Shown here one piece after another: positions 44,901 through 47,302 of a DNA stretch of 47,302 nt. Position 1 is the stretch's first letter. Each line of letters starts with the position of its first letter. A program made the position numbers and the translations under genes. Under the pieces are notes generated by a model, which did no database searches, was not told where the DNA came from, and saw only the letters and a program-made list of their open reading frames with translations. The stretch is from Salipiger aestuarii (GTDB lineage: Bacteria > Pseudomonadota > Alphaproteobacteria > Rhodobacterales > Rhodobacteraceae): positions 1 to 47,302 of the forward strand of contig NZ_QLMG01000033.1 in assembly GCF_003259905.1 (NCBI RefSeq), given 5' to 3'.

Positions 44901-46284
44901 GCTTTACGGCGATACCGGACGCGACCGGCTTTGGGGCGGCGTGGGCAATGACCGGCTTTGGGGCGGCAGTGATGGCGATCTGCTGGTCGGCGAAACCGGC
45001 GCCGACCTGCTGCGCGGCGAGGCCGGGCAGGACACGCTGCGCGGGGGCAGCAGCAATGACACGCTGTTCGGCGGCGACGACGACGACCTGCTGTTCGGCG
45101 AGGCGGGCAGCGATGTGCTTTGGGGCGAGGCCGGAGACGACACGCTGCAAGGCGGCGGCGGCAACGACAGCATGCACGGCGGCACCGGCGGCGACCAGCT
45201 ATCGGGGGGCAGCGCGAGGGATCGCATCTGGGGCGACAACGGCGATGACACGATTTGGGGCGGCGACGGGCGCGACAGGTCGTTTCTTGGCGGCGGCGAC
45301 GATGTTTATTACGACACCGCGCAGAACACCAGCGACGGGGCCGACACGGTCTGGGGCGGGGCCGGCAACGACACCGTCTCGACGGGCGGGGGCGCCGACG
45401 TTGTCCACGGCGAGCTTGGAGACGACAGTCTGAATGGCGGGATCGGCAACGATGCTCTGTTCGGCGAAGCGGGGGCCGATACGCTGATCGGCGGCGCCGG
45501 GGCCGACCTTCTGGAGGGGGGGTCACATGCCGATCTGTTGATCGCAGGCGGCTGGAACGACACCGTGCGCGGCGGCGACGGGGCCGATACGGCCCGGCTC
45601 GGGATGGGCTATGATCTTTACACCGACACCGGCCAGGGCGGCAGGTTCGGACAGGACACGGTCAGGGGCGAAGGCGGCAATGACACGATCAACGGCGGCG
45701 GCGGCGACGATCTGCTGTTTGGCCAGGCGGGACGGGATTCGCTGGTCGGCGCCAATGGCAACGATGTGCTGCGGGGCGGTGAGGATCGCGACACTCTGAT
45801 CGGCGGAAGCGGTGCCGATACGCTGTACGGCGAGGCGGGCAATGACCGGGTCAATGGCGGCAACGGAACCGATCTGGCGGTTCTCGGCGCCGGCAATGAT
45901 CTGTATCTCGACACCGCGCAAAGCGGGGCCTTCGGGGCCGATACGGTCTGGGGCGGGGCTGGCAACGATACGCTGAACGGTGGCGGCGGAGATGACAGCC
46001 TGAACGGCGGCGATGGCGACGACCGGCTCGTGGGCGTGGCAGGTGACGACACGCTGAACGGCGGCGGCGGGGCGGATGTATTTGTGTTCGCGCGCGGGTC
46101 CGGGGCAGACATCATCGACGACTTTGTCCTTGCGGATGATCGACTTGAATTGCGGATGGACGCATCGGATCTTACCGCTCTGGATCAGGCCGATGGTGTG
46201 TTGTTGTCTTGGACAAACGGTTCCGTGTTGATCGAGGGCCTGAGCCTGAGTGAGCTGGAAAGCGCTACGATTGGCTTTCTGTAG
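41941..46284 (+). CDS. Calx-beta repeat and RTX giant matrix/adhesin-like protein
   Basis: The 1447-residue protein starts MPAINISSGTALESEYVTF with no signal peptide. Residues 1 to about 945 are about eight Calx-beta-like domains in two alternating types, giving a unit of 238 residues: DDDLYY(A)-anchored domain, then a VEGDSG-anchored domain ending in ILDDDSGPGPVISI. A bridging segment follows (about 830-945). From about 955 to 1395 are some 30 RTX nonapeptides (GGxGxDxLx), with three spaced insertions of the type DDVYYDTAQ, YDLYTDTGQ and NDLYLDTAQ. The C-terminus (about 1396-1447) has IIDDFVLADDRLELRM, the usual end signal of type I substrates. Expected to be a calcium-binding matrix or adhesion protein holding the polysaccharide at the cell; that role is inference. 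Confidence 0.88.
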   Translation: MPAINISSGTALESEYVTFTVTLSEALTDEATVRWRTLVTGTANDDDLYYAPSSTTNNGTITFSPGETSTSINVYARGDNEDERDENFVVELFNPSANIELAGGANTLSATGVILDEDGTGSDLDLFVSDPVIVEGDGGSRNAVFEVRLSEIPSTALTVNYSTKDGSAVAGQDYQARSGSITFTGQTVALVSVPIIGDTIPEFSEAFDLVITSTSGAQIGTAGRAGTATILDDDSGTGPVISIGDGAALEGDSVRFVVSLSEPATDAVTVNYRTLMNGTANDDDLYYAPTGTTNNDTLTFAPGETTASIYIYARNDSTDERDENFTVELFGESSNAALAGDAAVLRATGIISDDDGTGSNLDLFVSDPVLVEGDSGSKIALFQINLSQPASSALTVSYTTANGTGTAGQDYGAQSGTLTFAPGQKTASVAVPVFGDTSSEPSETFSLVVTPPSGVSLGTGALVGTATILDDDSGPGPVISIADGAALEGESLRFVVTLSEPATDAVTVNYRTLMNGTANDDDLYYAPTSTSNNGIVTFAAGETTASIYIYARNDSADERDENFTVELFDESSNAALAGNAATLRANGIISDDDGTGSNLDLFVSDPVLIEGDSGRQLALFQIDLSQPAARAMTVGYSTQNGSATAGQDYQAQSGTVTFAAGQSSASIAVPVFGDRLSEPTETFSLVVTPPSGVSLGSRGLVGSATILDDDSGPGPVISIADAAALEGEYLRFVVTLSEPATDAITVNYRTLLSGSADDDDLYYASSGSQNNGTVTFAAGQTTASIYIYPRSDSTDERDENFAVELYDQSSNASLAGRVSILRANGIILDDDGAGSNTMLLASPDPVIEGYDGTFLRAYDVQLSQPLTSAETFDVSATGFTATLGADVTLVTDTITFVAGQTSATVLVRTRSDNLVEGTETFQLNFTARSGTHVNGTIPSVTVSIDDGAGYGGTPSSVGDRLVGTMGADTIHALAGNDTVFGWLGSDTLYGDTGRDRLWGGVGNDRLWGGSDGDLLVGETGADLLRGEAGQDTLRGGSSNDTLFGGDDDDLLFGEAGSDVLWGEAGDDTLQGGGGNDSMHGGTGGDQLSGGSARDRIWGDNGDDTIWGGDGRDRSFLGGGDDVYYDTAQNTSDGADTVWGGAGNDTVSTGGGADVVHGELGDDSLNGGIGNDALFGEAGADTLIGGAGADLLEGGSHADLLIAGGWNDTVRGGDGADTARLGMGYDLYTDTGQGGRFGQDTVRGEGGNDTINGGGGDDLLFGQAGRDSLVGANGNDVLRGGEDRDTLIGGSGADTLYGEAGNDRVNGGNGTDLAVLGAGNDLYLDTAQSGAFGADTVWGGAGNDTLNGGGGDDSLNGGDGDDRLVGVAGDDTLNGGGGADVFVFARGSGADIIDDFVLADDRLELRMDASDLTALDQADGVLLSWTNGSVLIEGLSLSELESATIGFL
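42061..44770 (+). repeat. Tandem 711/714-bp coding repeats (Calx-beta pairs)
   Basis: Equivalent points (codons for G-T-A-N-D-D-D-L-Y-Y or its variant) fall at 42061, 42772, 43486 and 44200, giving periods of 711, 714 and 714 bases. Copies two and three are the most alike; the first and last are more diverged. Such repeats invite copy-number change by recombination and assembly collapse. Confidence 0.8.
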
Positions 46285-46800
46285 GCGTACAGTCCCGCGT
46301 GACGCTGTTGCACAAACCCGCTGACCGGCGGGTTTCCCCTTTCCCCAGGCGGTCTTGGCGCAGGGATTTCGTGACGGGGACGCGCACCTGAGCCTCAGCG
46401 ACCTGGCGATCAAGGTCACCCGCCATGGGGCGCAGGTCCAGCAGCGTCATGCAAAGTATCCACTGACCGGCAGGGTCATGCGCAGCATGATCCCGAGAGG
46501 TTTTGTCTCGACGCGGCTTCTGCGGTGGTATCGGCTCTGGCACCGCCACAAGGCACGACCCAAGTATCGCTGCGCACTAACCGCTTCGTTCCGGGCAATA
46601 GTTCCGGCGCTCGTCGGTTTCCAAATCGTGGCATTCTTGCACGGTGGGGTCACTGCATAGGTGTTTTTCCCGGCAACGGCCTCGTGGCACTTGCGCGTGT
46701 CGTACGCGCCATCGGCGGTGACGCTGCCGATGTCTTGATCGGGCGGGATCCGGTGCGGCAGATCAGGCAACACGAGCGCATCCCCGACGTCACTGCTGGT
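46285..46800 (-). pseudogene. Decayed IS5-family transposase remnant (C-terminal part)
   Basis: Read on minus, pieces DIGSVTADGAYDTRKCH, then IARNEAVSAQRYLGRALW and RSRVETK match the second half of an IS5-family DDE transposase, including the Asp of TADGAYD and the Glu of RVETK. About 50 extra bases after RVETK break the frame; DRQVAEAQVRV resumes in another frame, followed by a shifted end. The coding end lies near 46345 and CTGTTGCACAAAC at about 46304-46316 resembles the end of such elements. The 5' end is cut near 46800-46860 by the IS3 piece. Same orientation and type as the left-edge remnant, but a different part of the protein. Confidence 0.75.
46314..46335. terminator. Hairpin at the IS5 remnant end, possible terminator of the RTX gene
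   Basis: AAACCCGC (46314-46321), loop TGACCG, GCGGGTTT (46328-46335) form a perfect 8-bp stem with T3 in the right arm, 30 bases after the Calx-beta/RTX stop. It lies within the insertion-sequence remnant, so the element may have supplied the terminator. Confidence 0.5.
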
Positions 46801-46884
46801 GGTCCCGACCGCCAGGCAAGAGGTGGTCGCGGAAATTCGGACCGGTGGTTAAGGTAGATCGCATGATGAAAGTGACGATCCAAA

Positions 46885-47193
46885 ATGAAGAAACGCAAGA
46901 ACCATTCGCCAGAGTTTAAGGCCAAGGTCGCGCTTGAAGCGATCCGCGAGGAGATGACGCTGGCGGAACTGTCCAAGAAGTACGGAGTGCATCCCACGCA
47001 GAGCGGGACTTGGAAACGCGCAGCGATAGAAAACATGGCGACGGCATTTACGCACCGTGGCGCGGCCCCAGAACAGGTGAGCGCCGCCGATGTCGACAAG
47101 CTGCACTCGAAGATCGGCCAGTTGGTGGTGGAACGGGATTTCTTAGCCGAAGCCTCGCATCAACTGCTCGGGACGCGAGGCAAAAAATGGTGA
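46885..47193 (+). CDS. IS3-family transposase OrfA
   Basis: The 102-residue protein starts MKKRKNHSPEFKAKVALEAI and has the helix-turn-helix LAELSKKYGVHPTQ (about 29-42), followed by a Leu-zipper-like part (LHSKIGQLVVERDFLAEA), both standard for IS3 OrfA. The sequence ends GTRGKKW-stop with an A6 run (47182-47187) before a GTGA overlap, the arrangement used for programmed frameshifting into OrfB. One residue in the HTH region (S in PTQSGTW, usually I) may be a change from the norm. OrfB is cut off after seven codons, so the element cannot move on its own. Confidence 0.88.
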   Translation: MKKRKNHSPEFKAKVALEAIREEMTLAELSKKYGVHPTQSGTWKRAAIENMATAFTHRGAAPEQVSAADVDKLHSKIGQLVVERDFLAEASHQLLGTRGKKW

Positions 47194-47210
47194 GCCGGGA
47201 TCACAAGTTA
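47190..47210 (+). pseudogene. IS3-family transposase OrfB, truncated after seven codons
   Basis: GTG AGC CGG GAT CAC AAG TTA encodes VSRDHKL, the usual start of this OrfB. Similarity then stops abruptly at 47210, directly followed by GGCTCAGGATGC, which fits the end of another inserted element with TTA as target site. Confidence 0.65.
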
Positions 47211-47302
47211 GGCTCAGGATGCATTGATTTTCAGTGCGCTGCGCGGTTCACGGCTCGGCAAACGGAGCGGTGGCATGAGCGGCCTTTACTTGCTGACCGA
47301 CG
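47211..47302 (+). mobile_element. Left end of another IS5-family element (IS427-like), partial
   Basis: Sequence from 47211 no longer matches IS3. It begins GGCTCAGGATGC and leads to an ATG at 47275 preceded by GGAG. The nine visible residues MSGLYLLTD resemble the start of IS5/IS427-type transposases (MSGLFWLSDEQ-like). The insertion lies in a TTA, a target such elements prefer. The rest is beyond the window. Confidence 0.5.
47275..47302 (+). CDS. Start of an IS5-family transposase, cut by the window end
   Basis: Only nine codons are visible (MSGLYLLTD) after a GGAGCGGTGGC leader. The assignment rests on the remembered N-terminus of IS427-group transposases and on the insertion context. Confidence 0.45.

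Noticed and set aside
44765-45526. Minus-strand 253-codon Arg/Pro frame
   Set aside because: Shadow of RTX nonapeptide codons on the opposite strand.
42061-46100. CRISPR-like or satellite repeat array
   Set aside because: The periodicity follows codons of Calx-beta and RTX repeats within one open frame; there are no uniform short repeats with unique spacers.
1-47302. A compound transposon bounded by two IS5 copies
   Set aside because: Both flanking copies are decayed and preserve different protein parts, no intact ends or target duplications are seen, and 46 kb would be very long for such an element.

Overview
The window looks like chromosomal or plasmid DNA from a marine-type alphaproteobacterium, most likely a Rhodobacteraceae (roseobacter-like) species. 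The case rests on high GC content, Rhodobacteraceae-like insertion sequence fragments at both ends, a sinorhizobial Exo-like set of polysaccharide genes, three very large RTX proteins and a perfect CtrA-type box. No ribosomal or other taxonomic marker is present, so the assignment is inference.

Almost everything between the two insertion-sequence scars (about 345-46284) fits one job: building, sulfating, exporting and remodelling an extracellular polysaccharide. The assembly core is an ExoY-like priming phosphotransferase (2274-3041), a Wzx flippase (15403-16815), a Wzy/O-antigen-ligase-type polymerase (16812-18074), an ExoF-type export protein (30871-32136) and an ExoP/Wzc-type co-polymerase with ATPase domain (34369-36582). 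Around it are seven GT2-type proteins (one apparently catalytically dead), three GT4-type proteins, one GT-C membrane transferase, a hexapeptide acyltransferase, a methyltransferase, an SDR epimerase/dehydratase and three separate PAPS-type sulfotransferases. The product is therefore probably a sulfated and acylated exopolysaccharide.

Two GH16 glycanases recall the ExoK/ExsH pair of Sinorhizobium. One is small with a Sec signal (21168-21965). The other is a 1666-residue fusion of GH16, an SGNH esterase, Ig-like repeats and RTX blocks (6682-11682). Two more leaderless RTX giants follow: a G8/beta-helix protein resembling the CEMIP hyaluronan-binding/depolymerising family (26207-29551) and a Calx-beta/RTX matrix protein with 714-bp repeats (41941-46284). 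All three would need a type I secretion system, which is not in the window.

Layout: decayed IS5-type transposase (1-321); acyltransferase, flippase-like and ExoY genes on minus; a CtrA-box promoter followed by a small membrane protein, a HxH-motif protein and a GlpD-like oxidase on plus; the GH16-SGNH-RTX gene, GT-C and GT4 genes on minus; wzx on plus; a five-gene minus operon with GH16, GT2, GT4, sulfotransferase and wzy; GT2 on plus; a sulfotransferase-GT4 pair on minus; a 1.2-kb gene-poor region with a perfect 21-bp palindrome; the G8-RTX gene; a divergent GT2/exoF pair; the exoF-GT2-pseudoGT2-exoP-sulfotransferase run on plus; two GT2 genes on minus; SDR and methyltransferase on plus; the Calx-beta/RTX gene; and a nest of three insertion-sequence pieces (about 46300-47302). 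No transcription-regulator gene was recognised anywhere in the window.
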